A stretch of 64,000 nt of DNA from an uncultured bacterium (GCA_938036315.1 CALHPK010000009.1:146236-210235); one strand, 5' to 3'. Shown: positions 26,645 to 35,934, numbered from the stretch's first letter. Program-made: numbers and translations. Notes: a model not told the origin generated them from the letters alone.

Positions 26645-29600
26645 TTATGCAAAAAATTTAAGTAATTTTGTATCGAACGAAGGATATTTGCTTAGTATAG
26701 CGTTTAGCTCTGTTTCCATATTCTCCTCCTCTTCTTTATACATCAAGAAATCTATTTTTGTATTTGAAACTATTTTGAGCATATTCAGAAGAGCGATTAT
26801 CTTTTCTATGTCCTTTTTTGCCTGATCCAGAACTGCCTTACCTTCCCTTTTTGCCTCATCTACTATCCCATCTATAAGGAGAAGTTGACTCCGTGCGATT
26901 TTATATTCAAAATCATCCTTAACAGGCTCAGCTTTCTGAAGGTATTGTTTGGCTTTATCGTAATTTTTCTTCCCTAAGTATGCCAAAGCATATAAAAGAT
27001 TGAATCTTGCCATCTTTGATTCCACAGGATTTTCTCTGACAAGCTCGTCCAGCGTATCTAATGCTGATTCATAGTTCCCAAGGAAGATATCTATAAGAGC
27101 ATACGTGCTGAGCGATTCTATAAGACTGTATTTATCGCCTATCTTTCTGAAAATTTCTATTGCTGACTTTGCCATCTCCTGTGATTCACTAAATTTTCCA
27201 GTTTCGAACAAAATTTGCGCCATATTGATCATAGCTATGGCTTCACCTCTGGTATCAGAGATAGTTTTTGCCATTTCAAGATACTCTTTCATATATGTAA
27301 GTGAAACTTCCAGATCTCCTAAAGCATAAAGCACAGCAGCATAATTTGATATAGCCACACCTTTCAACCTCAGGTTATTTATTTTTTGCGTTACCTCATA
27401 AAACATGGAAAAGAAGCCCCTTGCTTTTTGGTAATCTCCAAGTGAGAAATAACATCTACCTATAGCATTTGCTGCATCTGCATATATTTCTGGATAAATT
27501 TTTTTAATCTCATCTGATGCAAGAGATAGGGCTTTCTCGCCAAACTTTATCCCATCCTTTGGTTCGCCTTTTTCCACAAATAGATGGCACATCAGAGTTA
27601 ATGCTTTCACCAATTCTGCTCTAAATTGTATGTCATCTTCTTTAGTTGACTCCTCTATTATCTGCTCATATATTTTCTGAGCTGACGAAAAGTTCCCGAG
27701 AATTTGTTCACAATCCCCAACCCATCTTTTAGCTCTGATCAGATCTATCTTTCTTTCTGCACAGCTTACAGCTCTGTTGAAAATCTCACATGCTTTCCCT
27801 ATTTCTCCAATATTGTATAAAAGTCCCCCGTAATCCATAAGTACTCCATATAGTTTCTGAGGGTCGGTTAATTCTGTCTTTGATTTAGAAAGGTTCTGAA
27901 GAGCTTTTTCAAATAAGCTCTTTGAAAGAGGGATATTAAGCTTTGATTTTGCAATTCTTGCAGCTTCTGAATAAGCTTCAAAAGCTGATAGAAATTTTTC
28001 TGATCTTTCTGCTTGGAATCCAGCTGCGGATAAAAACTTTATATCATCTCCTGAAATTTCAGCCGTGACGTTGTAAAGTTTGGAGTGCAATTCAAGCTTC
28101 TTGCTCTTCAAGAGCATATCATATAAAACTTCTTTGAATATTTTCTGCCTTAAGTTGATGATTTCTCCATCATCAACTATTATATTTTTATCTTCAAGAT
28201 CTTTCAGAATTCTTCCTAATTCTATTCTCTCTTTTTCGAAAAATCTGATCAGAATTTCTTTGTAAGGAATTTCAAGGCAGGATATAACCTGTAAAACATA
28301 CTTTGAAAGTTCTGGGAGAGAGTCTATAATAGATAGAGCAATCTGCCTTGCACCTATAGCTTTGGGTATGGCTGATGTATCCTTTATTCTGGCTTTACCA
28401 TCTTCTATTGTTATAGCTCCTTTTTCCTTAAGCAAGTTCACAAACTCAAAAATGAACAACGGGTTACCTTCAGTTTTCTCCCATATAAACTCAAGTGTTC
28501 CGCGCTCAATTTCTGCTCCCTCATCCAGAATATATCTAACAAATTTCTCAGTTTTCTCCAAATCAAGGCTCTCAAGCTTGACTATCTCCCAATCACTAAA
28601 TTTTTTCAAGTCTATACCAGCGTAAGACAAACCAATTATTACAGAAAAATTTGGCCTTCTCAAAGGTAGATTAATAAAGAACTTCTGAGAATAATTATCT
28701 ATACTGTCAAAGTCATCTATTGCTATTATTTTGCTATGATGGATCTTTGATAATATCCCATATATAGCCTCCTCTATTTTATCTTCAAGAACATCGGGGG
28801 ACAGATACCTAAGCGGAGAATCAGGGAAAATAACCCCGAATATATAACCAAGAAGATGATAAGAAATACTTAATTTTTCGGATAGGTTTATGATATCTCT
28901 TTCAAGCGAAGTTGAGTGCACGGGGATTAACCTTTTAATCGTGCTATATGGTTCATCTTTTGAGCCCTTTGTAGCTTTTACTACCCCGTCTACCTCCTGA
29001 GATATGAATTCGATAAAGCTCGAGATTCCCATACCCGGATCTCCAACTACTACGACAAAATTAGGATGTGGTCTCGAAAGGATTTCTTTTGTTTGCTCTA
29101 TTTCCTCATCCCTTCCAATGAGAACTTTGACTTGTTTCTTCCCCTTGATTTGAAAAATTCTTACAGGCTTTTCCTTACCTTTGAGTTTTATATCCCCCCA
29201 CGGTAGAAAATCAAAAATATGGGATGTAAGAAGGTAAGTATTCTCATCAACCAAAAATTGCCAACTTTGCGATTCTTCCTCCAATCTTTTTGCTATATTC
29301 ACTGTATCTCCCATTGCTGTGTAGTCTCTTGGGTTATCAGAGATAGAACCGACTACAACCTCGCCCGTTGCAATACCTCCGTGTATAGATATATCTGAAT
29401 AATTCTGCCTTATAAACTCCGATATTTCCAAAGCTGTTTGGACTGCCCTTTTGGTGTCATCACCATAAGCTCGGGGAGCGCCAAACAGAGCCATAATTTC
29501 ATCTCCTATGAATTTATCCACATATCCACCGTTTTTTTGAACTATCTTAGCAAGATTATTAAGAACCTCTCCTATAAAGGCTCTCAGCTCCTCTGGGTCA

Positions 29601-29956
29601 AGCTTTTCCGATAGTGATGTGAATCCCGATATATCCGCAAAAAGTATAGATATTGGTCTTCTTTCACTTTCTAATTTCTGCCTCTCCCCAGATAGCTTTT
29701 CAACTTGCCTTTGTTTTTCGGGTTCCTGCTTTTGGAATTGCTCAAGTTCCCTTGCTTTATAAATCTCCTCTGTTGTGTACTGTTGGGCTTTCTCTACCTG
29801 CTCTGGTTTTTCTTCCTTTTCAGCATCGGATTTCTCAGCAGTAGTTGGTTTTGCTTCTTTTGGAGTAGAAGTAAGTTTGGTTCCACACTCACCGCAGAAT
29901 TTAAAATTTGGGGGATTCTCAAACCCACAGCTCGGACACTTTTTGGGCTCCTCCAT
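26645..29956 (-). CDS. Class III nucleotide cyclase - AAA/NACHT-like - TPR regulator
   Basis: 1103 aa. The order is: a double-CxxC zinc ribbon (CPSCGF...FCGECG, residues 8-25), a charged linker, a class III cyclase domain (about 100-275), an AAA-type ATPase-like module (about 285-640) and TPR-like helical repeats (650-1080). The cyclase keeps both metal Asp residues (FADISGFT, GDEIMALFG), the adenine-specifying Lys in DKFIGDE, and the Asn/Arg pair in VNIAKRLE, so adenylate cyclase activity is expected. The P-loop reads GDPGMGISS: the essential Lys is Ile, so the ATPase module may not hydrolyse ATP. Such fusions are one-component sensors of unknown stimuli. A probable partner is the lipocalin-like gene just downstream. 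Confidence 0.9.
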   Translation of the reverse strand: MEEPKKCPSCGFENPPNFKFCGECGTKLTSTPKEAKPTTAEKSDAEKEEKPEQVEKAQQYTTEEIYKARELEQFQKQEPEKQRQVEKLSGERQKLESERRPISILFADISGFTSLSEKLDPEELRAFIGEVLNNLAKIVQKNGGYVDKFIGDEIMALFGAPRAYGDDTKRAVQTALEISEFIRQNYSDISIHGGIATGEVVVGSISDNPRDYTAMGDTVNIAKRLEEESQSWQFLVDENTYLLTSHIFDFLPWGDIKLKGKEKPVRIFQIKGKKQVKVLIGRDEEIEQTKEILSRPHPNFVVVVGDPGMGISSFIEFISQEVDGVVKATKGSKDEPYSTIKRLIPVHSTSLERDIINLSEKLSISYHLLGYIFGVIFPDSPLRYLSPDVLEDKIEEAIYGILSKIHHSKIIAIDDFDSIDNYSQKFFINLPLRRPNFSVIIGLSYAGIDLKKFSDWEIVKLESLDLEKTEKFVRYILDEGAEIERGTLEFIWEKTEGNPLFIFEFVNLLKEKGAITIEDGKARIKDTSAIPKAIGARQIALSIIDSLPELSKYVLQVISCLEIPYKEILIRFFEKERIELGRILKDLEDKNIIVDDGEIINLRQKIFKEVLYDMLLKSKKLELHSKLYNVTAEISGDDIKFLSAAGFQAERSEKFLSAFEAYSEAARIAKSKLNIPLSKSLFEKALQNLSKSKTELTDPQKLYGVLMDYGGLLYNIGEIGKACEIFNRAVSCAERKIDLIRAKRWVGDCEQILGNFSSAQKIYEQIIEESTKEDDIQFRAELVKALTLMCHLFVEKGEPKDGIKFGEKALSLASDEIKKIYPEIYADAANAIGRCYFSLGDYQKARGFFSMFYEVTQKINNLRLKGVAISNYAAVLYALGDLEVSLTYMKEYLEMAKTISDTRGEAIAMINMAQILFETGKFSESQEMAKSAIEIFRKIGDKYSLIESLSTYALIDIFLGNYESALDTLDELVRENPVESKMARFNLLYALAYLGKKNYDKAKQYLQKAEPVKDDFEYKIARSQLLLIDGIVDEAKREGKAVLDQAKKDIEKIIALLNMLKIVSNTKIDFLMYKEEEENMETELNAILSKYPSFDTKLLKFFA

Positions 29957-30076
29957 CTTTTATGCAATTGCCGAAAATTGAGCAAAGTTTAAAGTTAAAA
30001 AGATTAACAGAAAAAAATAAAAATGTATAAAGTTGAGGGGAAGCAGTATTCAGGAAAATAAATTGTTAGAATATAT

Positions 30077-30105
30077 TTGAGCAGAATTTTGTCTGAAAAT
30101 ATAAC
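30077..30105 (+). promoter_or_regulatory. Good candidate promoter for a micro-ORF
   Basis: TTGAGC (30077-30082) is separated by exactly 17 bases from TATAAC (30100-30105), five of six matches to the -10 consensus. A transcript would begin about 30112, shortly before the AAGGGGGG Shine-Dalgarno-like run and the ATG at 30131. Confidence 0.5.
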
Positions 30106-30130
30106 TTTGAAGAAAGGGGGGAACTGGGAT

Positions 30131-30187
30131 ATGAAGTGCAATTGGAGACCGGCGCCAGTGCCGAAAAAGAAAAAGGGCAAAAAATAG
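30131..30187 (+). CDS. 18-aa micro-ORF, basic C-terminus
   Basis: Too short for the track. It reads MKCNWRPAPVPKKKKGKK and stops at TAG. It is preceded by a G-rich Shine-Dalgarno-like sequence (AAGGGGGG, 30114-30121) and by a candidate promoter with ideal spacing. Its local GC is higher than the surroundings (gaccggcgccagtgccg). It lies in the 236-base gap between the divergent cyclase gene and the convergent pseudopilin-like gene. Function unknown. It could also be a longer non-coding RNA. Confidence 0.4.
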   Translation: MKCNWRPAPVPKKKKGKK

Positions 30188-30192
30188 AACAA

Positions 30193-30834
30193 TCAATATA
30201 CACTAAAGCTAATTTGAGTCTTTTCGTCGGGTGTCTTGATATATACCCTACTGTTCAGAATTTGGATCTTACCTTCTCCGACAAAAAATTTCGCTCGGTA
30301 ACTAGCTCCATACCTTGAAACTTCTCTATATATTCTTTTACCTTCGCTATACCACCTTACCTTAAAAAGGTCGCTAAAGGCTATTTTACCAACAATGGTT
30401 TCATCGCACCTTTGAAGCAAAACTTCGTAAATTTTTCCCGCCAGTTTCCTTTTTGATAATACAAAGAGATTTTCTATCTCTCCCGATACATTATCCCAGA
30501 TGAGGATATTCTTCTGCGGGTTGAGATTATATACGATAGCCTTACCGATATCTTGGTAACAATCTAAAATTATCCCCCAACCATCAGCGTTTTCATCGTC
30601 GGAAAGTGACATAAGAAAACCCTGAAGTTCCAAGATACTTCCTTGTTCTATTATATCTATAACTTTGGCCTTCATTATATCCTCCTTTAGCATATTGAAT
30701 ATATAAAGAATCTCTGCAGAACTCCTCTGGATCCTTATAGTCTCAATAAACTTTGAAGAAAAAACCTTCACATAGTAGATGCAAAGGAAAATCAAAGAAG
30801 ATGAGAAAATAATCCCAACAATATTTCCAAACAT
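30193..30834 (-). CDS. PilW/GspJ-like pseudopilin candidate
   Basis: 213 aa. A hydrophobic N-terminal helix (IVGIIFSSSLIFLCIYYV) continues into an amphipathic region with YIFNMLKEDIMKAKVIDI, which resembles the D-I-x-x-A segment after the helix of minor pilins PilW and GspJ. The rest is a beta-rich globular domain. There is no typical prepilin peptidase site (G-FTLxE). It begins one base after the stop of the 81-aa pseudopilin-like gene, so they are cotranscribed. Function is inferred only from layout. Confidence 0.45.
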   Translation of the reverse strand: MFGNIVGIIFSSSLIFLCIYYVKVFSSKFIETIRIQRSSAEILYIFNMLKEDIMKAKVIDIIEQGSILELQGFLMSLSDDENADGWGIILDCYQDIGKAIVYNLNPQKNILIWDNVSGEIENLFVLSKRKLAGKIYEVLLQRCDETIVGKIAFSDLFKVRWYSEGKRIYREVSRYGASYRAKFFVGEGKIQILNSRVYIKTPDEKTQISFSVY

Positions 30835-30835
30835 A

Positions 30836-31081
30836 TCAATTTCTCATTTTCTCAATTTTTCCGAATCCGCACATATATCTTTGATCGTCAAAGCTCACCT
30901 CAACTTTCTTATCTTCATAGCACTTGAATTTCAGGAATATCTCAAATCTTACTCCAGTTTCATAAAGTAGCTCTTTCATTATCTTTTCTCTATCTTTTGC
31001 AAGCTTTATGGAAAGTGAAAACAGCAACAGAAATACTGTAGATATTACGATTGCTGTTAGTGTTTCAAGTAGGCTAAGCAT
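30836..31081 (-). CDS. Small type IV pilin-like protein
   Basis: 81 aa. The start MLSLLETLTAIVISTVFLLLFSL matches the mature N-terminal helix of type IV pilins and pseudopilins, including the conserved Glu at position five if Met is removed. The basic leader and the Gly before the cleavage site are missing; an in-frame stop lies four codons upstream, so no longer leader is possible. The C-terminal part is short and has two Cys. It is upstream of the PilW/GspJ-like gene. Confidence 0.5.
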   Translation of the reverse strand: MLSLLETLTAIVISTVFLLLFSLSIKLAKDREKIMKELLYETGVRFEIFLKFKCYEDKKVEVSFDDQRYMCGFGKIEKMRN

Positions 31082-31199
31082 ATATAGATTTTAGCCACCT
31101 GCTCAGATCAAAATTCGTTTCTGCACATATAAAAAAATTGAAAAAGCAGAATACAATAAAACCCGCAATAAAATGATAATGTGGGAGGTGTAGATAAAA

Positions 31200-32456
31200 A
31201 TGGAATTTGAAATACCCGAGCATCTCAGACAAATTGTCGAGCTAATAAAGTGGTTTGCCAAAGAGAAATTAAGACCTTTAGGTATTGAATATGACAAAAA
31301 ACAAGAGCCCATCCCACCTGATCACCCATTTTTCAAAGAAGTAAAACAAATGGGGCTAGAGATTGGAACCATAGGAGGAGGTAAAGAAGATGGAGGGACA
31401 GAGTCTGGGAGGATAGCTGAAAGGTTTGGGATACCAAAAGATAAAAGTACTATGTTTGCGACATTATCTATTATAGGAGCCGAGATTCTGGCGTGGGGAG
31501 ACCAGGGCGTTACTATGTCTTTTCCGGGGCCTGGACTTGCCGCTCCTCCTGTGAGAGTTATGGGGACTCCAGAACAGAAAAAGATGTTCTTTGATTTTTT
31601 TAGATCTTCTGAAAGTCCTGCATGGGGAGCATTTGCCCTGACAGAACCCGGAGCTGGTTCTGATGTTGCAAGAATAAGAACAACAGCTAGGAAAGAAGGT
31701 AAGTACTACATACTCAATGGTGAGAAAATGTATATAACAAATGGAGCAAGAGCAGAATGGGTTGTGGTGTTTGCCACTGTTGATCCAAAACTAGGAAGAG
31801 CAGGACACAGGGCATTTCTTGTCAGGAAAGGAACTCCTGGTTTCCGCGTCTCAAGAATAGAAAAGAAGATGGGATTACACGCTTCGGAAACTGCGGGTCT
31901 TGTTTTTGAGGATTGTAAAATTCCAGAAGAACAACTGCTCGGGGGAGAATCTTACTACTCATCAAAGGAAGGATTCAAAGGAGCTATGGAAACTTTCAAT
32001 ATGACGCGCCCAGCTGTTGCCGCAATGGCAATAGGTATAGCTCGCTGTGCATATGAATACACAAGAGATTACTTTTCGGAAAACTACCTCCTGAATAAAG
32101 TATCTATTCTTTCTGCCAAAATAAAAGCTGAACTTGAGAGGATGAAAAGGAAGCTAGACATCGCACGACTGATGTGTCTTCGCGCCGCATACCTTATGGA
32201 TATGAAACAGCCAAACGCCAAAGAAGCCTCCCAGGCTAAAGCTTACGCACCACCGATCGCCCTCGATGTAATTACAAAATGTCTGGACCTACTCGGCGAA
32301 GAAGGAAGTTTAGAATACCATCATCTGGTTCACAAAGCCTACAGAGACATCAAAGTCTTCGACATATTTGAAGGAACCGGACAAGCTCAAAGAATAGTCA
32401 TATCAAAAAGATTGTTCGCAAACAAAGGAAGACCTCCAGAGTGGCTTCATTCATAA
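31200..32456 (+). CDS. Acyl-CoA dehydrogenase family protein
   Basis: 418 aa with a GGGAGGTG Shine-Dalgarno sequence. Motifs: FALTEPGAGSDVARIRTTA, NGEKMYITNGARAEWVVVFAT, KKMGLHASETAGLVFEDCKIP, and the C-terminal VFDIFEGTGQAQRIVISK, which carries the Glu base of MCAD/SCAD-type enzymes. It is therefore a complete, probably active desaturase, unlike the earlier member at 13586 which lacks this Glu. The position of an unusual loop (SSKEGFKGAMETFNMTRP) is as in the family. Substrate unknown. Single gene. Confidence 0.94.
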   Translation: MEFEIPEHLRQIVELIKWFAKEKLRPLGIEYDKKQEPIPPDHPFFKEVKQMGLEIGTIGGGKEDGGTESGRIAERFGIPKDKSTMFATLSIIGAEILAWGDQGVTMSFPGPGLAAPPVRVMGTPEQKKMFFDFFRSSESPAWGAFALTEPGAGSDVARIRTTARKEGKYYILNGEKMYITNGARAEWVVVFATVDPKLGRAGHRAFLVRKGTPGFRVSRIEKKMGLHASETAGLVFEDCKIPEEQLLGGESYYSSKEGFKGAMETFNMTRPAVAAMAIGIARCAYEYTRDYFSENYLLNKVSILSAKIKAELERMKRKLDIARLMCLRAAYLMDMKQPNAKEASQAKAYAPPIALDVITKCLDLLGEEGSLEYHHLVHKAYRDIKVFDIFEGTGQAQRIVISKRLFANKGRPPEWLHS

Positions 32457-32699
32457 ACAATCAAACTTAGATAAAAAAACACCCTTAACCAGCAAATCTA
32501 GTCCACTACAAATAAGGTCAAATCCAAAGTTGTTATCCATTCCATCATATCTACAAAAGCTAAAAGTAAATTCTCAAACAAATAAATTACCTAAAATATC
32601 ACCAACCTAATCAAATTTGGTAAAATAGATGTTAAGAAAAAATAAGTAATAAGTAAACTACTATATTAGAGATTCAGTTAAGGAAAAGGAGGAATACAG

Positions 32700-34319
32700 A
32701 TGACCGAAACATTAGGATTGATCTTTACTTTAATAGAAAAGGATATTAATATCAGCGAAGTCAGTAGAGTAAACCACAAAGAGGTAGGAGTATATCTACT
32801 CCTTGCCCAGTCAAGCGAGGAAGAACAAGGTGAAGAAGATGTCGAAGATATAATCAGGGAACTTGAAAAAGAACAAGAAGGAGGTGGGAAGGGTGAAGAA
32901 GAACAGTTAGAAGAAGAGCAAATGTACCTGCCATATGACTTTGCCGAAAGAGAAGAAAAAATCGACATATTCAAGCTTAGTGGTTACTATAGAGCAAGAA
33001 TCTTTCTCTTCTCCGGGCTCCCGTGGAAATTCGTAAATAATAATCTGCAATACCTAAACCCAAGCTTCGTGCAGTCAAGATTGAGATTAGATCCAACCAT
33101 AAACATCTCACCTTCTCTGAGAATCAGAGGAACAGCAGATCTCCTTGATGATATAATTTGGGGAACAAAAATCTTGGGCTCAACAGGAATGGGAGAGGAG
33201 GTATGTCCAACCTACAGCAATGGTGAAAATATATTCTGCGAATTCCCCCCAGAACCTCGCCCATCAAGAAGTATTGTGATAAAAAGATTCTGGGGAGAAA
33301 TTAATAACCTTTTAGCTTTGCCTGTGAGTTTCAAGATCGGAAGACAACCAGTCCACTATGGGCTGGGAATTTTCTTCAACGATGGAAACGGCTTTAGGAA
33401 TATCTGGGGAGACTCACACTTTGAATCAACAAGGGATAGAGTTTCAGTCAGTCTGAAGATATCTGACAGAGTCGAAGGAGAAATAGGTCTTGATTTCTTA
33501 CTATCTGAGCTTGACAGAGGTGAAAACTATGTAAGCCCATTCTTACTTCCAAAATTTGGCACAGATCTCATAGAGATCTCCGCATATCTGGGAGCAATGT
33601 ATACAACCTCACGAAGAACTGAAATATACTTTATTCTCCCTTATGTAAGCGTAACCCCCCTGCATGACCTGAAACTTGAGCTTGAAGGAAACGTCATAAC
33701 TGGAAATACAGATATGCCCCCAGTATTTGGAGACTTCCTGAGATATAGGATATTTGCTTGGAACCTGGCAGGGAGAATAAAGTGGGAACCCGGACTCGTT
33801 CGGCTCATACTTGACGGGGGATTTGCAAGCGGAGACGATAACCCTCAGGACCAGAAAATAACCTCAATACCTATGAATCCAGATTATAACGTGGGATTCA
33901 TCTTGTACGAAGATGTCCTGGCAAGACACACACTTTTTATCGCTAAAGAAATAGAAACTTCGCTACCTGGAAAGGGAAAGTACTATCTTTCCAAAGGTGG
34001 AGTTGCAGGTTCGTACTACATTATGCCAACGGTGGGATTGTTCCCATTCGAATCAGTTGGAACGTACCTTAGTGTTCTTGTAGCATTCTCAAATCAGAAA
34101 ATGCTTATTAACCCTGCTACCGGTCAAAGCCTGTACGGCAAAGAAGCTAAAAAAGGGCTTGAAGGAGTTGAAATAGACTGGGGAATTAAAGTTGGTACTG
34201 AAAACTTTGATTTTGGTGTCCAGCTTGGCTACTTAATTCTTGGGGATGCTTTAAGATCGGCACTACCATCAGCTAAAAATACTTTCAAGACCCAGTTGAG
34301 GTTCACATATATGTTCTGA
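32700..34319 (+). CDS. Predicted beta-barrel outer-membrane protein
   Basis: 539 aa. A strong AAAGGAGG site precedes the ATG, so this start is probably real, yet the N-terminus has no ordinary signal sequence; the nearest hydrophobic stretch is VGVYLLLAQSS around residues 29-39. An acidic Glu/Gly-rich segment (40-80) follows, then about 450 residues of amphipathic strands. Phrases such as FKIGRQPVHYGLGIFFNDGNG and LILDGGFASGDDNP are like alginate-export/porin-type barrels. The C-terminus ends with Phe (RFTYMF), as needed for BAM recognition. Its stop overlaps the next gene's start. Confidence 0.7.
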   Translation: MTETLGLIFTLIEKDINISEVSRVNHKEVGVYLLLAQSSEEEQGEEDVEDIIRELEKEQEGGGKGEEEQLEEEQMYLPYDFAEREEKIDIFKLSGYYRARIFLFSGLPWKFVNNNLQYLNPSFVQSRLRLDPTINISPSLRIRGTADLLDDIIWGTKILGSTGMGEEVCPTYSNGENIFCEFPPEPRPSRSIVIKRFWGEINNLLALPVSFKIGRQPVHYGLGIFFNDGNGFRNIWGDSHFESTRDRVSVSLKISDRVEGEIGLDFLLSELDRGENYVSPFLLPKFGTDLIEISAYLGAMYTTSRRTEIYFILPYVSVTPLHDLKLELEGNVITGNTDMPPVFGDFLRYRIFAWNLAGRIKWEPGLVRLILDGGFASGDDNPQDQKITSIPMNPDYNVGFILYEDVLARHTLFIAKEIETSLPGKGKYYLSKGGVAGSYYIMPTVGLFPFESVGTYLSVLVAFSNQKMLINPATGQSLYGKEAKKGLEGVEIDWGIKVGTENFDFGVQLGYLILGDALRSALPSAKNTFKTQLRFTYMF

Positions 34320-34741
34320 TGCAGAAGAAAGAAAGGACAGTAAAGGTCAAATCTATTTTCCTTTATGATATCGATGGTATCTTCAAATCAGTTCCATTGT
34401 CTAGATTCCAATCTATTTTTTCAAATTTTTTAAATAAAAATGAAAAATTAGACTTTCTCTTATTTGGCAGACCTCCTGTAAAAGTATTGAAGCTCTTGGA
34501 TGAACAGAAGACTTTTAATCTAAGATCCGAGATAAATTATTTAGGATTAGATATTTATATAACTCTAGAAGATATTGGGGCAGAAACTTACGATGATTAC
34601 ATGCTTTCCTTGCCCAAAAAAGAATATATTCCACTTCTTGTCTTTGTGAGAACTTTTGATCAGACAAAAGCAATTCTCTTTACCGAAGACGGAGTATTCG
34701 GGGATAAAAGCTATCTGAAATTCTTTGTGCGAAAAGACTAA
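34319..34741 (+). CDS. Uncharacterised 140-aa protein
   Basis: Not recognised. It is soluble, with no signal or membrane helix, and has alternating strands and helices (IFLYDIDGIFKSVPLSRF, YIPLLVFVRTFDQTKAILFTEDGVFG). The ATG overlaps the stop of the barrel gene (TGATG), so it is translationally coupled to it. Its end overlaps the convergent CcdA-TlpA gene by four bases. Confidence 0.65.
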   Translation: MQKKERTVKVKSIFLYDIDGIFKSVPLSRFQSIFSNFLNKNEKLDFLLFGRPPVKVLKLLDEQKTFNLRSEINYLGLDIYITLEDIGAETYDDYMLSLPKKEYIPLLVFVRTFDQTKAILFTEDGVFGDKSYLKFFVRKD

Positions 34742-35934
34742 TCTAATTTACACTCAGTAAACATAGAAAAATCCTCATTTAAAAATGCGATAATCTCCTC
34801 CTCGTCTACAATACCAAGTATTTTTCCTATAAATTTCCCTTTGTGGAAAAAGAGAGTTTCGGGGAGTCCATCTGGATCATAGTCAAAGCCTATATCTGAA
34901 AGCATAAAAACTGGAAAACTAACCTTGATTTCTTTTTCTAAGAATTTTAGGATCTCAGAAACTTCTGCGTCACTGTAAGCTATCCCTATTATGGTAAGCT
35001 GAGGATATTTTTTGATCATTTGATTGAAATCTACAAGTTCTTTCTTACAAGGTGGACAGTATATCGAGAAAAAGTTTACTATCATGAAATCGCCGTAGGA
35101 TGGCATAAGACCATTTATTGGATCTGCCTTTAGCAGATTAGGTACAATCTCTTCAAGGTTAGGAACTTTTGCAGATTGTGCAGCATGATAGAGTTTTTTC
35201 TTGCTCATCAAAAAATCTTCTATGGGAGAGATGGAAATTGAAAAGGAGTTAAGTACAGATATTCTTTGAGTTATGAAAAGAATGGCGATCAGAATTAGTA
35301 GAATTCCAGATACTAATTCAAAAGCTCTTAGATGTTTTTTAACCTTTGCGAAGAGAGAAAGGAATTGGGCAATAAAGACTGAAGATATGAGGAATGGGAC
35401 TCCAAGCCCTATAGAAAACACAAAAAGGAGCACTGCCCCCTCAAGCAGGGTTTCCTCAGAAGCAGCAAGGGTCAAGATTCCAGCAAGAATCGGTCCTATG
35501 CAAGGTGACCAACCAAAAGCAAAGAAAAAACCTAACAGGAAAATGATGAATTCCCTCGGAAATTTCTCAGTCTCCCCAAGCTTCATCCTAAACTCTCGAG
35601 TTAGGAAAGGAATTTTCAAAATTCCTGTGAGGTGTAACCCAAGGAAAAGAAGAATGATTCCTGCAGCTATCGAGAATTCCTTTTTAAAAGATTTTAAAAC
35701 TGTACCTATAAAGCTTGCAGAAACTCCAAGTGACGTGAAAGCTATCGAGAATCCAAGAATAAAAAATAAAGATTTAAAGAGACCTGACAGAACAATTCCA
35801 CTTTTCCCCCCACTCTTAAATTCATCAATAGAAACTCCAGTTATGAGAATAAGATATGAAGGTATTAAAGGGAAAAAGCATGGAGAGAAGAAACTCAAAA
35901 GTCCACCTAAAAACGCCAATGCTAAATTCCCCAT
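34738..35934 (-). CDS. CcdA/DsbD-type membrane protein fused to a TlpA-like thioredoxin domain
   Basis: 398 aa. Residues 1 to about 230 form a six-helix CcdA domain with the two redox Cys in FFSPCFFPLIPSY and GWSPCIGPILAG. A linker and a membrane-proximal segment follow. The C-terminal domain is thioredoxin-like with the active site FFSIYCPPCKKEL and a cis-Pro region GLPETLFF. It would carry electrons from cytoplasmic thioredoxin across the membrane directly to its own periplasmic domain, for cytochrome c maturation or disulphide reduction. Several c-type or Cys-bearing envelope proteins, including a cytochrome c at 42482, could be clients. Confidence 0.9.
   Translation of the reverse strand: MGNLALAFLGGLLSFFSPCFFPLIPSYLILITGVSIDEFKSGGKSGIVLSGLFKSLFFILGFSIAFTSLGVSASFIGTVLKSFKKEFSIAAGIILLFLGLHLTGILKIPFLTREFRMKLGETEKFPREFIIFLLGFFFAFGWSPCIGPILAGILTLAASEETLLEGAVLLFVFSIGLGVPFLISSVFIAQFLSLFAKVKKHLRAFELVSGILLILIAILFITQRISVLNSFSISISPIEDFLMSKKKLYHAAQSAKVPNLEEIVPNLLKADPINGLMPSYGDFMIVNFFSIYCPPCKKELVDFNQMIKKYPQLTIIGIAYSDAEVSEILKFLEKEIKVSFPVFMLSDIGFDYDPDGLPETLFFHKGKFIGKILGIVDEEEIIAFLNEDFSMFTECKLD

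Noticed and set aside
30022-30060. 12-codon ORF MYKVEGKQYSGK
   Set aside because: No ribosome-binding site; of chance length, and upstream of the candidate promoter for the 18-aa ORF.
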